Source: Lepidodermella squamata (taxonomy: Eukaryota; Gastrotricha). Taken from it: 64,000 bases of DNA. This document shows positions 48,745 through 60,600 of this stretch, one piece after another. The notes beneath the pieces are model-generated. The model saw only the letters and a list, made by a program, of their open reading frames with translations, had not been told where the DNA came from and made no database searches. Position numbers and translations under genes: made by a program. Numbering within the stretch: position 1 is the stretch's first letter; every line of letters begins with the position of its first letter. The stretch lies in NCBI GenBank assembly GCA_047495785.1, contig JBLDXI010000001.1, positions 2,728,001 through 2,792,000 of the forward strand, given 5' to 3'.

Positions 48745-50131
48745 TCAAGCAGATGAAACGCGGCTGGTGATTGCAAGGGCAGCGCTGTGCGTCGCATGCG
48801 CCGCGGCGGCCTCAGTTGAGGTGTTAGAACCAGGTTTCTCAGAGAAATCATCCAGCAGCAGATCGACTTGAACGCGCATCTGGTTCAAGCGGCGTTGAAT
48901 TTCGCGCCACTGCTCCATGCCAGAGCCAACGTAATGGCTCCACATGAGCGCCAACACGCGGACCCGTTTACCACCCTGGTCCAAACGGAGACGCGCCAAA
49001 CCAGTCTTAACGACTAAAAAATCCATTTAATAAACAATTCACCTCAATTTTAGAAATTTACCATCCAAGAGGAAAGGCTCGACTTTGTTGACGTCAATAT
49101 CGACTTTTTTGGCAACAACTTCGTAGGTCAACTCGGTTTTACCCTCGGCAAGGTGCAGGAAGGAAAGAACGCGGAGTTTGGCAATAGTAACATCACGACC
49201 GAGGCCGAGACCGTCTAGGAAAGCACCATTATCCTTCAAGAACTTGTTGTACTCGTCGACTGAGCCACGCATCAAAATCATCAACAGGTCATGGATACGC
49301 TCGCCTTCCAGCATTTGAACCGGTTTCAAATGCGTCAGAGAATCGAAGTTGTAGATTATAGAGTCGCTGATGTGAGCAACGATGCATTCGGTGGCTTCTT
49401 GTTTCACGGTTGGCGCAACGTCCTCGGGTACACCTTTCAATAGCTCAACCAAACATTCGCGAACTCGCTCCCTAGAGTGGAAATGGAGCTCACTGAAAGC
49501 CTGATCAAATCTGTCTCTGAACTCACTTTTGGTTAGATGCCTTGAAAACGACGATGACTGCGCGCCAAATTGACATTTTTTCGGCCGGTTTCAAATTCCA
49601 TTCGCCGATGAAATCATTAATCTGATCGGCCGTGCTCGGGAAGCTGCCGAGCAGTTTATGCTTAGCGGCCCATTCGAAGACAGCAATGAAGCTCTTCGTA
49701 AAGAGGGCGGACTGGTCTTGAGGAATTTTGACTAAGAGATTAGTAAGCAATTTGAGGCGCAACGAGAACTGAATAGCATCCATAGTTTCACATCGGATTG
49801 TCAGTGAGGCGATGAGCGCGTTAACAGCTTCAACCAATTCAGCTCGGTTGTTTTTTGACGTCACAACGACCAGAATGCTATGCAAAACCATGTCAATTGC
49901 TGTGAAAGAATTTAAATTGGTAAACAGAAATGTCAAAAGGCGTGAAAATTTACATTTAAAGGTTGGGACTTTGCCCAAAACCTTCTCCAGCAACTCGATT
50001 AGCTGTAGAGCTGTTACTTCTTCAGGCTTCTCCACCTTAAGTGTTGAATCAACCGCTTTCAAACATTCGACGATGTCAGCGGTTTGAGCAGCAGTCGTAA
50101 CATCAGGATCGGTGAAAACGTAAACAGACAT
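48745..50131 (-). CDS. EIF3M: Translation initiation factor 3 subunit M
   Basis: Exons 49954-50131, 49527-49899, 49062-49492 and 48745-49013 give about 416 residues (human 374). Family blocks are LRLKLLTNLL, INDFIGEWNLKPAEKMSIWRA, SIIYNFDSLTHLKPVQMLEG and ERIHDLLMI, then a PCI domain ending with a winged helix (ELTYEVVAKKVDIDVNKVEPF). The C-terminal helix carries WREIQRRLNQM. eIF3m is a PCI subunit of the eIF3 complex, which recruits mRNA to the 40S ribosome. The first intron (54 nt) has no stop and keeps the frame. An acceptor TATTTTAG lies 17 nt before the ATG. RNF14 ends 212 bp upstream. Confidence 0.92.
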
Positions 50132-50343
50132 CTTCAAAATTAAGGTGGCCTAAAATAACAAAAATCTGCAATTAAATGTCACATCGATTTATAGAACAAA
50201 AGACAGAATAAATCGGATTTTTAAATGTGAAAATACCACCGGGTCGAGAATATAATGCAGGCAACAAAATTAAGTTACAATTTTGAAATCAATAATTTTC
50301 ACTTGAATGAAATAGAATGATGGATAACTATAGCTAATGAAGC

Positions 50344-51783
50344 TTATGCACGTAAGAAAGCAATGCCATCTTCAGATCCTGAATCGTCGTCTTCCTCAAA
50401 CTGATCGTCGTCACCACTAGCATCCGAGTCGTCGTCGTCTGAATCAGCCTCATCAGCGTTCTCAATATTGAGTCCCTCAAACAAACGCCCAACACATCCA
50501 CCCCCAACCATCGAATAGTGAGCATACGGATCGTTTCGATCAAGCACGCTATTGCATAACCAGCAGAAATAGGTGTGACACTTGGTACAAGACATCTTAT
50601 TGCAACCTTCGATCTTTTGACACCAAGCTTTACAGGAAGGACACTTGCGACAATTTTCTTTAATGAAGGAATTCGAATCGTATTCTTCGATTGCCTGTTT
50701 TATCGCAACTCTGCCAAATCGCTCCTCAAGTTCCTGTTTTTTACCCTCATCGCCGGCGAGATACTCAGCCCTTAGCTCCTCGATTTCACTTTCGTTCAGC
50801 TTACAGGGCGATACACCGTGATAAGTTCTGCGACAGTATACACAAAACACTAAAGTACACGAAGGGCAAGTTCCGGATGTCGATCCTTTGTCGTAAATTA
50901 CAGGATATTGACATGTGGGGCGAGGGCAGTAAGCCAAATCGCCTATATCATCCAGGCCCAACTTTAACAGCAATGTATCGTAACGAGCATACGATGTTTT
51001 ATCAACCACACTGCGGACGAGAGACTCGGTAGCGACGGTTTCACATTTTTCAGCAGGGCAATTCATTTCACGAACGTTTCCTTCTTGAATCTTGTTCTTG
51101 AAGTAGTCACCAAGGCATGCTTTGCAAAACAAGTGACGACACGGCTTGATCACAGCGGCACTTTTGCCAATCCTATCACATAAACATATTGTGCATGAAA
51201 AAGGAGTCGAAAGCAAATCGGCAGCTTCTTGCTCGATGTCGAACTGCTCACACGCTCGCATGCGATCTGCAGCAGAAGCTACTGAGACGTCTAAGTTAGA
51301 AGATTGTTCGACTTTTTGGAGCACCTTTCGCAAGAAGACATCGCATTCCTTGGCAACAGCAGATAAATCAATCGGCGACTCGATTTTCAACAAATCGCGT
51401 GCTTCGTCTTTCAAGAACATAAACCACAAAAAGAGAATTTCCATATCTGGATTTTCTGAAGCGATATCGATCAGCCTGTCGCGAATAGTGATGAGCTGCA
51501 ATGGCCGAAGCCAGCAACATGCTAACGTGAAATTGGGCTTTTCGGCATGAGGATATTCCGTCGGCAGCGTAAAATAGAGGTATATCGGTGGAAGATAATT
51601 AACGTCGAGGGATTTTGATATAGAACCATCAACTTTGGTAACAAATGTAAATGGTGAATCCAATTTGAAATGACAGGAGTAACAGCCCGAGTAAAGTCCT
51701 GTTTCTGAGTGCTTATTGACAGACAAATCGGCACTCTCGTAAATGCTAGTCAACGCAACAATTTCACCGTCTTGGCGGTCCAT
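50344..51783 (-). CDS. RNF14: RNF14-like RBR E3 ubiquitin ligase
   Basis: One exon of 479 residues (human 474). An N-terminal RWD domain (EIVALTSIYESADL; YLPPIYLYFTLPTEYP) is followed by RING1 (CTICLCDRIGKSAAVIKPCRHLFC), an IBR domain (YCPRPTCQYPV; GTCPSC) and RING2 (CPSCKAWCQKIEGCNKMSC), in which the Cys of GCNKM is the thioester cysteine. A very acidic C-terminus follows. RNF14 forms ubiquitin-thioester intermediates and acts on stalled ribosomes and RNA-protein crosslinks, as well as in androgen-receptor coactivation. The lack of introns is unusual among its neighbours. An acceptor CTGTTTTCTAG lies about 23 nt before the ATG. Confidence 0.94.
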   Translation of the reverse strand: MDRQDGEIVALTSIYESADLSVNKHSETGLYSGCYSCHFKLDSPFTFVTKVDGSISKSLDVNYLPPIYLYFTLPTEYPHAEKPNFTLACCWLRPLQLITIRDRLIDIASENPDMEILFLWFMFLKDEARDLLKIESPIDLSAVAKECDVFLRKVLQKVEQSSNLDVSVASAADRMRACEQFDIEQEAADLLSTPFSCTICLCDRIGKSAAVIKPCRHLFCKACLGDYFKNKIQEGNVREMNCPAEKCETVATESLVRSVVDKTSYARYDTLLLKLGLDDIGDLAYCPRPTCQYPVIYDKGSTSGTCPSCTLVFCVYCRRTYHGVSPCKLNESEIEELRAEYLAGDEGKKQELEERFGRVAIKQAIEEYDSNSFIKENCRKCPSCKAWCQKIEGCNKMSCTKCHTYFCWLCNSVLDRNDPYAHYSMVGGGCVGRLFEGLNIENADEADSDDDDSDASGDDDQFEEDDDSGSEDGIAFLRA

Positions 51784-52704
51784 GATATATTTATATCATA
51801 TCTAGAAAACAGAAAAAGAAGTCAAAATGCGAGTAAATCCGAAATATGGCATATTGAATACTTATTTTGCCTTTCGCCAACCATCAACACCCAAAATCTC
51901 CAATTGAGCGTGATTTTTGCGTTAGGCGTAGGTAACACAATGAACGCAAAGGGCATTTATTAAGCAAGAGTCTAAGAGTTGAGAGCTCAGCGACAAAATA
52001 TTCACTATTAAAAGAGCAAATAATCGGGTCCATTCAGTCGGGTTCCGTGGAAACACGAGTAACAAAATACTTGAACGGATAGGATTTTACAAATTGTTTT
52101 GTGTTGTATGTTGTACGAGCAAAAAAGGATCTCAACCCCTACGGTATGAATCCATGCGTATTATATTAACAAAAATAATAATGGCCTAATCCAGAAGATC
52201 ACTATTTATCATCGTTTATCAATTGATTGGTGTCATTTAGGGATATCGAATATCGAATATCGATAGGTGTCTGATGTCAGACCGAATTCTGAGCGGCGCA
52301 TTACGGGTCATGGGTCATGTTGTCTAAAATAACATGCATCTTGCACATATTGATCGAATATTGGCGAAAACGCGGATAGCGCAAATATCCACCATAGTCC
52401 ATGATAACTGAAGCTAAATAGGTGCGAATTTGAACCCTACGGAAAACCCTCAATCCAGGATTTGCTGAAAAACGGTTCCGAAAAGCAACAAAAAACGGCC
52501 ACCGGATAGCGGCTAGGATCATTCATGCTTGACGTTTATTAAAATTTTAATCATTCACCTAAATTAACAGTTTGTTTTGTCTAAAAAACAATATTACAAA
52601 ATCTTAAGCGTCCTTAGCAATTTATGGTCCTCCTTGAATTTTTTAGCCCCGGTAAAGCCAATCGAAACAGATAATTCAAATACCTATATCTGCAACATAA
52701 CGCG
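51784..52704. other. Divergent intergenic region between RNF14 and DNAI7
   Basis: The two genes point away from each other, so the 0.9 kb should hold both promoters. A small tandem repeat CGAATAT occurs near 52247-52262. No coding exon is seen. Confidence 0.5.
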
Positions 52705-55700
52705 ATGGTATGCTTAGTAGAACTAAATCAACCTTTCGTCTAATTTTTGATGTTAACAGCCGCCGAAAAAGGACGGTAAAGTTTCGGGTAATTCTACGGC
52801 CGTCGGATCTAGCAAGAAGAAAGCGCAAGAAGATGTTTTGCGCAAGTTAGCGGAAGAGGGTAAGATTTATTCATAAAATTGTCTTATTCATCTATTTCAG
52901 TCTTCTTATTTGTGATTTCATAAATTTGTCAGTGAATTCTAACGCAGCTATGCCTACTGCCAGGGAATTACATATGAAAAAATTGGGTACATGCAGAATA
53001 TTCACATATCGTCGTTTCAGTCACTCTTTAGTTGCAGTAAAATATATCTACTGAGGTTATCTAGAATTATTTAGAGTTATAATTCACCTATTTTTTGGTT
53101 ATATATACATTGCATCACAGGATAAACTAAATTCAGTCACTTATCAATAGATGTCGATATGATTTGCCTAATCTAAACCTTCATATGTTTGCGTCTTTAC
53201 AGAGGAAGCTCGGAAGAAAGCGGAGGAGGAAGAAAGAGATCGAAAGCGCCGAGAAGCAGAGCAGTTGGCAAAAAACAAGGAAACCGCAAAACTAGTTTGT
53301 ATTTTTGGCTTATCTCACAAGTTTGGTATTATATGAAATCGCCATTAATTATTACAGGAGAAAAAGCTGAGACGCGTTCAGTTAGGAGAGCTTGAGGCCA
53401 TCATCGATTACAACAAATCGTGCTCTGATCGAGTTGAAACTGAGCGCAGGCATACGGCTAAGGTAGTCTTAAAATCATGGCAAATTGGTTTCATGTGATG
53501 AGGCTATATTTATTTTTAGTGGAATCGCTATCTTAGGTGTGATGGGACTCCCGATCCAACAATTCCGGCTGAAATAAATACTTACATAAACTTGCTACTC
53601 GAAGAGCCTCGTTCTGATGTGGACGATGCATTTACAAAGTGCAAAGTGCTGCTCTCGGTATGAAATATTCTTGACTAGAAGTTGCTTTGAGTTGATTAGA
53701 TCGTTCTATCTTTAGCTAGTAGAAGAACTTAGTTTCATCATAAACGATACGCCAGCGGACCAAATTTCACCTGAGGCTTTGGAACAGTATAAAATGGTAA
53801 GCAATCATGCTATATCAGCTGAAATCGCTAATTTCTTTGCGTAGACGTTGGCGAGATTGGAATGCCTAATACAGTACAAACTCGATCAAGCTACTTACGA
53901 TGAGCTAATTCATGCATCAGAAAACGTGAATCCAGAAACTTCGAACTTGGAAAGAACGCTACGCGCACAGGAAATCATCGCTCTATGCATTTGGGGCAAT
54001 TTAATTAAGAACCCTAGGTAAGAAGAGCAAGGAAATGGCTGGAATTCGATTTCTAACTATTAGCCTTTTATAGGATTCGGTCGCACGATTTTCCTGATAT
54101 TGGCTTCACTTTCGAAATACCAAAGCCGATCGGCAATTCAAGCGTCGCTGTCAGAGTTTTGCACACTGCCTTCGATCATTGCTCTCATCTGACCAAAACA
54201 TTCTATCCAAAGAAAAAGATTGTTGAAGGTACGCTGCAGTTACTTTTTAGCGCTAAATGATGTCAACCCCTCGTTTTATGTTTTCAGTTGTGGAACAAAA
54301 GCCAGTCGTCGTTGTCGAGGAAAAACCCGCTACGGTTCCAACTAGTCAGCAAAAGGAAGACTCTCAAGAAGACGAGGTTTTTCATTCAAAACCTATATTG
54401 AAATATGAACTGTTTAGAGTATTTGATCTAAATTTTCCGCAGACAAAGTCGCACGCTAGCGAAGAATCTAGCGAATTAGTTAGTTGGTAGAAAAATGCAT
54501 GCTGTAGCGTCAGTAGATGAATTTCGTTGTTTCTGTGCGTAGCTGATCGCGAAATGCGAGTTTTACCTAATATTGTTGTCTCGTAGAAATACGTTTGAAA
54601 ATATAGCTGTTAGTGAATAGTCTGTAGCAGGAATGTAGAATTTTGATGACGATTTCGAAAATTATTTGCTTAGGATATCCTCGCTCAACTGAACTTTCTC
54701 GAGAAACCGAAAAAGGAGAAAACGGAAGATAAAGTCATCGTTGAAGAGGAAGAACCAGAGTACGATGATGCACCTACGCCTCGTGAGTTTTGTTGTTTAT
54801 AACCAAAATTATGTTCGTAATTTCAATAATTATCCAGCGCCCGAGGAATACGAAGACTACGAGGAACTCATCGATGTCGTTGATTTGCGGCAGAACCAGC
54901 CAGTTGGGGGCATTTTCCACATCAACTTGTTGCAGCTACCGCCTCAGCCGAAAACGGTGAAAAATTGGACAATCCGATTGCTACAATCACCGGCACAGTT
55001 GCATTTTGTCGACTACGTTGCAACTACAACGCATTATTACCCTGTCGCTGTTTCACTTGCTGGGCCAATGTCGGAAACGTTGAATTTTGCCCTTGGTTTT
55101 TCCAGAATGCAATACACTTTAGGTTTGTTTTGCTTGAAGCTTCTAAATTCGCTTAAATTTTATTTTGCGATGATAAGACGAAGAGGAAATTAAAAACATG
55201 GCTGGTCTCTTTCCGCTCTTGGGTATTCCAGAGCGGAAAGGTATAGGCGTTGCTCCGCCTAGGAAGAGGTTAATTTACAAGGAAGAAGAGGCTAATTTGG
55301 ATGGAAGTGAAATGCCTCGCGAAAGCAAAACCATGGACTCGATTCCAGATATCCCAATTCCAAAACCGCACGATCCTCCTGTTGCCGATCCCGAAATCCC
55401 GTCGAAAGTTGAAAATATTGAAAAATCTGAAACGATGGTGCTGAAATCCGAGCCAAGTAAACCGGAGGTGGAGCCAGGACTAGAGGCAGAGGTCACGAAT
55501 CAAGAAAACGAGCAAGAAAACACCGAAGATTTCGATCCTGATAGGCAAGAGACTTCGCTAATCGATGTCGATAATTTAGACGACGGAACCGGCGATAATC
55601 AACCTGAACAAGAGGCTGGCGAGGAGGAAAACCCGAAAAGCTCTTGGCTCGGCGATTTACTCGAGCAGCCAGTTGTTGGCCAGGAAATAATGCTAACACC

Positions 55701-57506
55701 TAGAGCTGAGGATGAAGTAGCGTACAGCAAACACGAACGTCTGCTAAAGGGAGCGAAGAAGCTAACGAAAAAGTTGTCGAAGATTTCAACCGTCGCTCCA
55801 GGAGAATTAGCCGCGGCGGAAAAAGCTGAAAAGGAAAAGGAGAAACCGGCGAAGAAAACAAAGGCGAAAGCTAAAGTTAAAAGCAAGGCTAAACGGCTAA
55901 CTAAGACAAAAGTAGCGGCTATTGTTGCAATTGTTGACAGTAAGACGTCGCCCGAACGACCGAAGCTGTTGTACCAGCGTTCACCGTGATCACCCTTCGT
56001 CGGTTAAATACAATTATCAAAATGTCATTATAATTTTTCCAATTAAATTGCATGTCTAAGCACCGAAAAAAATCAAATTTCCTTGGTTTAAACGCTGTTT
56101 TTCTGTAAACACAGGCAGCTCTGGTGCCCAGCCAACGTTGAGTGAAGGCAGCCACCAAAAAGAAGGCGAAGGTGAGAATAAGGACAAGGAAACTAGGCCT
56201 CCAGTTCCAGTTGTTCTCAGGTTTGTGGTCGACAAAATGTTTTAAGTTTTTGAAAAGTTAGCCCTTAAATTTCAGGCTTCCACAAAACGTGATGTTCTTT
56301 GAAGCTCCTCAGGTCGCACGATGGGCTGACGACAGAAAATGTTGGGTTTCGGATGCTATCACGAATCTTCAGTACAAAGAAGGTGGGTCTTCAAGTTTCA
56401 ACTTTAATTAAAATATAAATCTTGGTTTTATTCTTTTAGATCAACGCCTGATCTCATTTAGGCTGGAAAAATTCGGAGTTTTCACGCTTATCCAAGACCG
56501 GCATATCAACATGCCATTCCAATCTTGGGAAATGCGGCCTCTTGGCCTCAATCGCGTCCTTATTCACATCGTGGCAGCGATTGCTGAGGTTGAAATTGAA
56601 ATTGACGAGGACAAGTGCGCTCTTGTTAAGCCGGACGATAAGAACGAAATCAAGCATTTGATCGGCAAATTCATGCCGTTGGACAAACTTATCGAAGCGA
56701 TGAGAAATGCTGGCATCAACTTGTTTCCGGAGCCTGATTCTTACAAATTCGTTGGCATTCAAAATAAGGTATGCATATTTGTATAAAATAATTTCGGGTT
56801 TGCCAAGCGGACAGCCTAAATTTAAGGTTCCAAATTCTAGATCGAAATTTCCCCAAAATTAAGTTTTCGAGTTTCAAATTTTTTACTAGAATCTGAATTT
56901 ATTATTACCTATGTCTAACTGATAGATTTCACTAAAGAGCGGTCAGTTTCGATATCGATTCCAAGTATTGATTTTGAAAATTGGTGATCATTCCGATTTC
57001 AGAAGTCTAGGTAGCCAATCAGGGCCAGGGCGCTCCAATTTAGTGCTGGAACCTCTATTTCATTGTTTCTAATATTTCTACTCAATACTTCTTTCTTTTA
57101 CCAGAATCGTCTGGTCGAGAAACGGACTTATCAACACATGGCCCTAGTAGCGTCTGGAATGGCTTTTTCCTGGTCTAAATGGAACTCGGACTGCAACGAT
57201 AGTCGTAAATGCCTGCTCCAGGGCGTGAGCTGGAGCAACAAAGAAGCGCCACTTGAGGACGATTGGAAGTTGATCCAAGTCGAGCGCCACCGGGCTGTTC
57301 AACTCGCTATGGGCGAATTCGCGGAATCATTCAGCGACGAACGACTTCCAGACTCGCCATACTTTGCCACTATTTTCCATCTGGCCAAGCACATGACTGG
57401 CGGGTCTGAGTCTCAAAACTGGGGCCGCATCGTCGACTCATCGTATCAATTCATATCCACGGTCGGCAAATTTCTATCCGCAACCCGTCTGCTAGTTTTC
57501 AGCTGA
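52705..57506 (+). CDS. DNAI7: DNAI7/CASC1, axonemal dynein-associated protein
   Basis: About 17 exons give some 1,020 residues (human about 716). The start codon is its own tiny exon: ATG|GTATGC at 52705-52707, joined to PPKKDGK at 52760. A Lys/Glu-rich helix follows (ARKKAEEEERDRKRREAEQL), then the CASC1 region (WNRYLRCDGTPDPTIPAEIN; RIRSHDFPDIGFTFEIPKPI). The conserved C-terminal half has FTLIQDRHINMPFQSWEMRP, MRNAGINLFPEPDSYKF and SATRLLVFS. DNAI7 binds inner-arm dynein IC/LC components and tubulin in motile cilia. The 762-nt exon 55178-55939 encodes an acidic then Lys/Ala-rich insertion. Exon limits around 54377-54673 are the least certain. Confidence 0.85.
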
Positions 57507-57694
57507 GAAAAACGCTCATGAACAACAAAACAAAAAGCGATTCTATCGTGCCACTTATTTTATTATTGAACACTCATTATCATACTGTGATTCATCATTA
57601 TTTTAGCGTTGGTTTTACCAAACATAGCTTGCGATAAAAAGAAATTGAAACACCGTGGAATTAATCTTGGATAATAAAAGGCACAACCTATCAA
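57507..57694. other. Convergent 3' ends of DNAI7 and ECPAS
   Basis: Only about 190 bp separates the two stop codons. The stretch carries AT-rich 3' UTR sequence. Confidence 0.5.
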
Positions 57695-60600
57695 TTAAAG
57701 TTGCAAAGATTCGAAATACTTCGCATCGTTCGCTTCTTCCTTATCACCAACGACCTTGCTTCGTACAAACTTGCACAGCTGATCGATTTCGGCCTTGATT
57801 TCGTTCAGCTCAGCGACCTGTTTCTCATCAATGCTATCAGCTGATGATTTGATTCGAGCCGAGATTGAACTATTCACGAATAAATGACGTAGACAGGCTA
57901 AGAATCGGCGAGCTGAATCGAGAGTTCGCGCATCCGTCAATTTCTGCGATAAACGAACGCATTCAAGAGCAGCTAATTGAAAATTCGACTCGCGATCTTC
58001 GACTTCTTTCAGAGATTTCGAGCGTAGAGTGACGTCGAGTAATTTTTCAAGGCCAGCCAGAAGTCGACCAGCCAGTTGTTTTGTTGAATTAGCCGTTGTA
58101 GTTAGCAACATGGTCGAACAGAAAAGACGCAAAACATTCGACAAAGCTTCGCCGTTCAGATTTTTCAAATGATTATCCGTCAGTTCTTTCGTTTTGTTCG
58201 TGACATCGATAAACTCAGCATCAACGCCCAGTTTTTTCACGGCCGATGACGACGCTTCGCCAGCTTCATCGCCCGACTGCTGGCCAAGCCATTGGCATAA
58301 CCGGTTTAGAAAATCGTCGAAAGCCGTGAAAAGCTCGTCTGAGTGGCGCTTTTCGCCGGCTTCAGCAAAAATATCGATGACTGTTGTAAGGGCTTTATAA
58401 GCCACGACGGCATACTCGAGTTGAGATTTTCGAGATTCGCGAATCAATGCGCTGACGATCAATGATTGAAGATCCGAATTGAACTTCGAAGCACCAACTT
58501 TTTGCACAAATTTGATCAAAACCTGAAAATAAGAGAAAATACATATAAAAATGACTATGATCTTAAATATTTGCGAAAAACTAAGTTAAACTACTAGAAT
58601 CGAGGACAGAATTACCCTGGACAAGCATGGCTTGTTTTTTTCAAATGAATAGCAACGGCAAACGATAAAAATGTCATACAACATCATAAAATGACCTTCC
58701 TTACCAGCTTTCGAATGGCGCAAAGCTCAATATAATTAGAGCGATAGCCAATTTTTGAAAAAATTCTTGAAGTTTTTGAAATCGATCAATTGCTGAAAAA
58801 TTGTATGAAGGATGAATAGCTCAAGAACTCACAAGACACTATGCAAATGAGCTTATGCATAAATGTTCAAGAGAGTGGCTATTCGCACATATCATGTACA
58901 ACAAAATTGCTATTCGTACATATCGGAAATAATATTAATAGAACACTGGAATCAACCGGTATAACTTGAAAAGCACTTTTGATCATGAAACAAACGGAAC
59001 GTCCGAATATTCCGACCGAAACTGGAAAAGCTGCACGGAAATGTGGGTTAAGCATTTTCGAAACAACCTTGAGACGACGGATGAGAACGCCACCAGCCGA
59101 GCAGAGGGATCCTTCGGCAGCTTAAAAGTCATTCTGCAAGCCACGCTGGGAAAATAGCCCAAAATCGAAGCCACAGTTCCAGCTGTCTGCGAGACAATTC
59201 GCGCCAAACGAATTCAGCCTGTCTCTGACGAGTTCGAAAACGTCCTGTACAAGGCATCATTTGCAGTTTCATCGTTAGCTGTTAAGAAGTACTTTCAGCA
59301 ATTGAAGGCTCTTAAAACTGTCGAATACAAAAAGTTGTCGGCGCCCGTGGCAGCGGGTCGAGCAATTGTTGGATATCTGCCTGCAAGCGATCGAGGTTTT
59401 CAATTCCATAACATCGGAGACTGTCACTGGGTTCTACTCTGGAAGGCAAGGTCCAGGTGTTCGACTCTATATCAGGGGGTGTTCCTGCATCTTTAGCGAA
59501 GCAGTTGATGGACAAATACAGAGTTCTCGCGGAGAATGGTAGCAATCCGTTGATCTTGAACGATGCCAGAAGCAGGATAATCTGCTCGACTGTGGTGTGT
59601 TCGCCGTTGCGTTTTTATGCGAGATACTGCTCGACGGAAATCCTTTGGCCGCTATTTTCGACAAGTCGAAGATGCGAGCACATTTGATCAATTGTTTGGA
59701 GAATCAAAGCCTGGAGCGATTCCCTGCTACTAAGAAAAAGGGGCGCACGCCCGCCTTAATATGCTGGTCTCTGCTTAAATCATGCATTCATTATTTCGCA
59801 TATGTACGAATAGCAACACCCAATGTTCAAATTGCCCAAAAATTGGGAGAAATGCAGATTGATGAGATTCCGCCCATCATTTCCGAATTTTCTAAATTAT
59901 TCTCTTCAGAAAGTAACCCCACGTTACAGTATGATGAATTTCATTTTCAAGGAAAAATAGTAGAATATTACCTCTAGAATGGTTTCTTTATTCGGCCAAG
60001 TTCGACCCTGAAGAAGTGGTAAAAGGCAACCACTCATCAGCCGTTGAACCTGAGCTTCCGTCAAGTGATTCGCCAGTCGCTCGCCAATCGTCTCCACCGC
60101 AATTGCAGTCTGAAGCCTCAGGCCGTAACGTTGCGTTTCCGCACATTTTGCCAGCAATTCACAGGTTGGATCGGCATATTTGCGCAAAGCAGCCTCCGTG
60201 CCTTGACTCACAACTTCTGTCCAAATATCGTCCCAAGGGTCGTTGGACGGCGGGTTCGGCAGGCGGCGCCATTGTTGTGTCCGCTCGTCTTCAGCAACTG
60301 CTTTCTCGTGCATGGCAAAATGCAAAACTGGGACAAGAGAAGCTTGAATTTCATCGGCTTGGAGCAACTCGCCAGGGCTGTATTGAGTCAAGGATTTCAA
60401 TAGGGAACACGCAGCTTTCGCCAGCATAGGGTCACTGTCATCGCCCAGTTGTAAGGCTCCCTTCAAATACCACTCCGATGCTTTGGTAGCGGCTTTTCGA
60501 ACCAGACTTTCCGGCCTCAAGCAAGCGATTTGAGCTGCCGCTGTGCCAGCTAAAATTGAGAAATCAGATACATGTAAATTGACAGCGATTCAGCATTCAT

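Noticed and set aside
52420-52450. tRNA-like B-box (GGTTCAAATTC on the reverse strand)
   Set aside because: No matching A-box or acceptor stem could be found at proper spacing.
59597-59977. Ulp1-like ORF as a host protease gene
   Set aside because: The upstream frame is broken by frameshifts and a stop, it lies antisense in an intron, and it has transposon-type companions.
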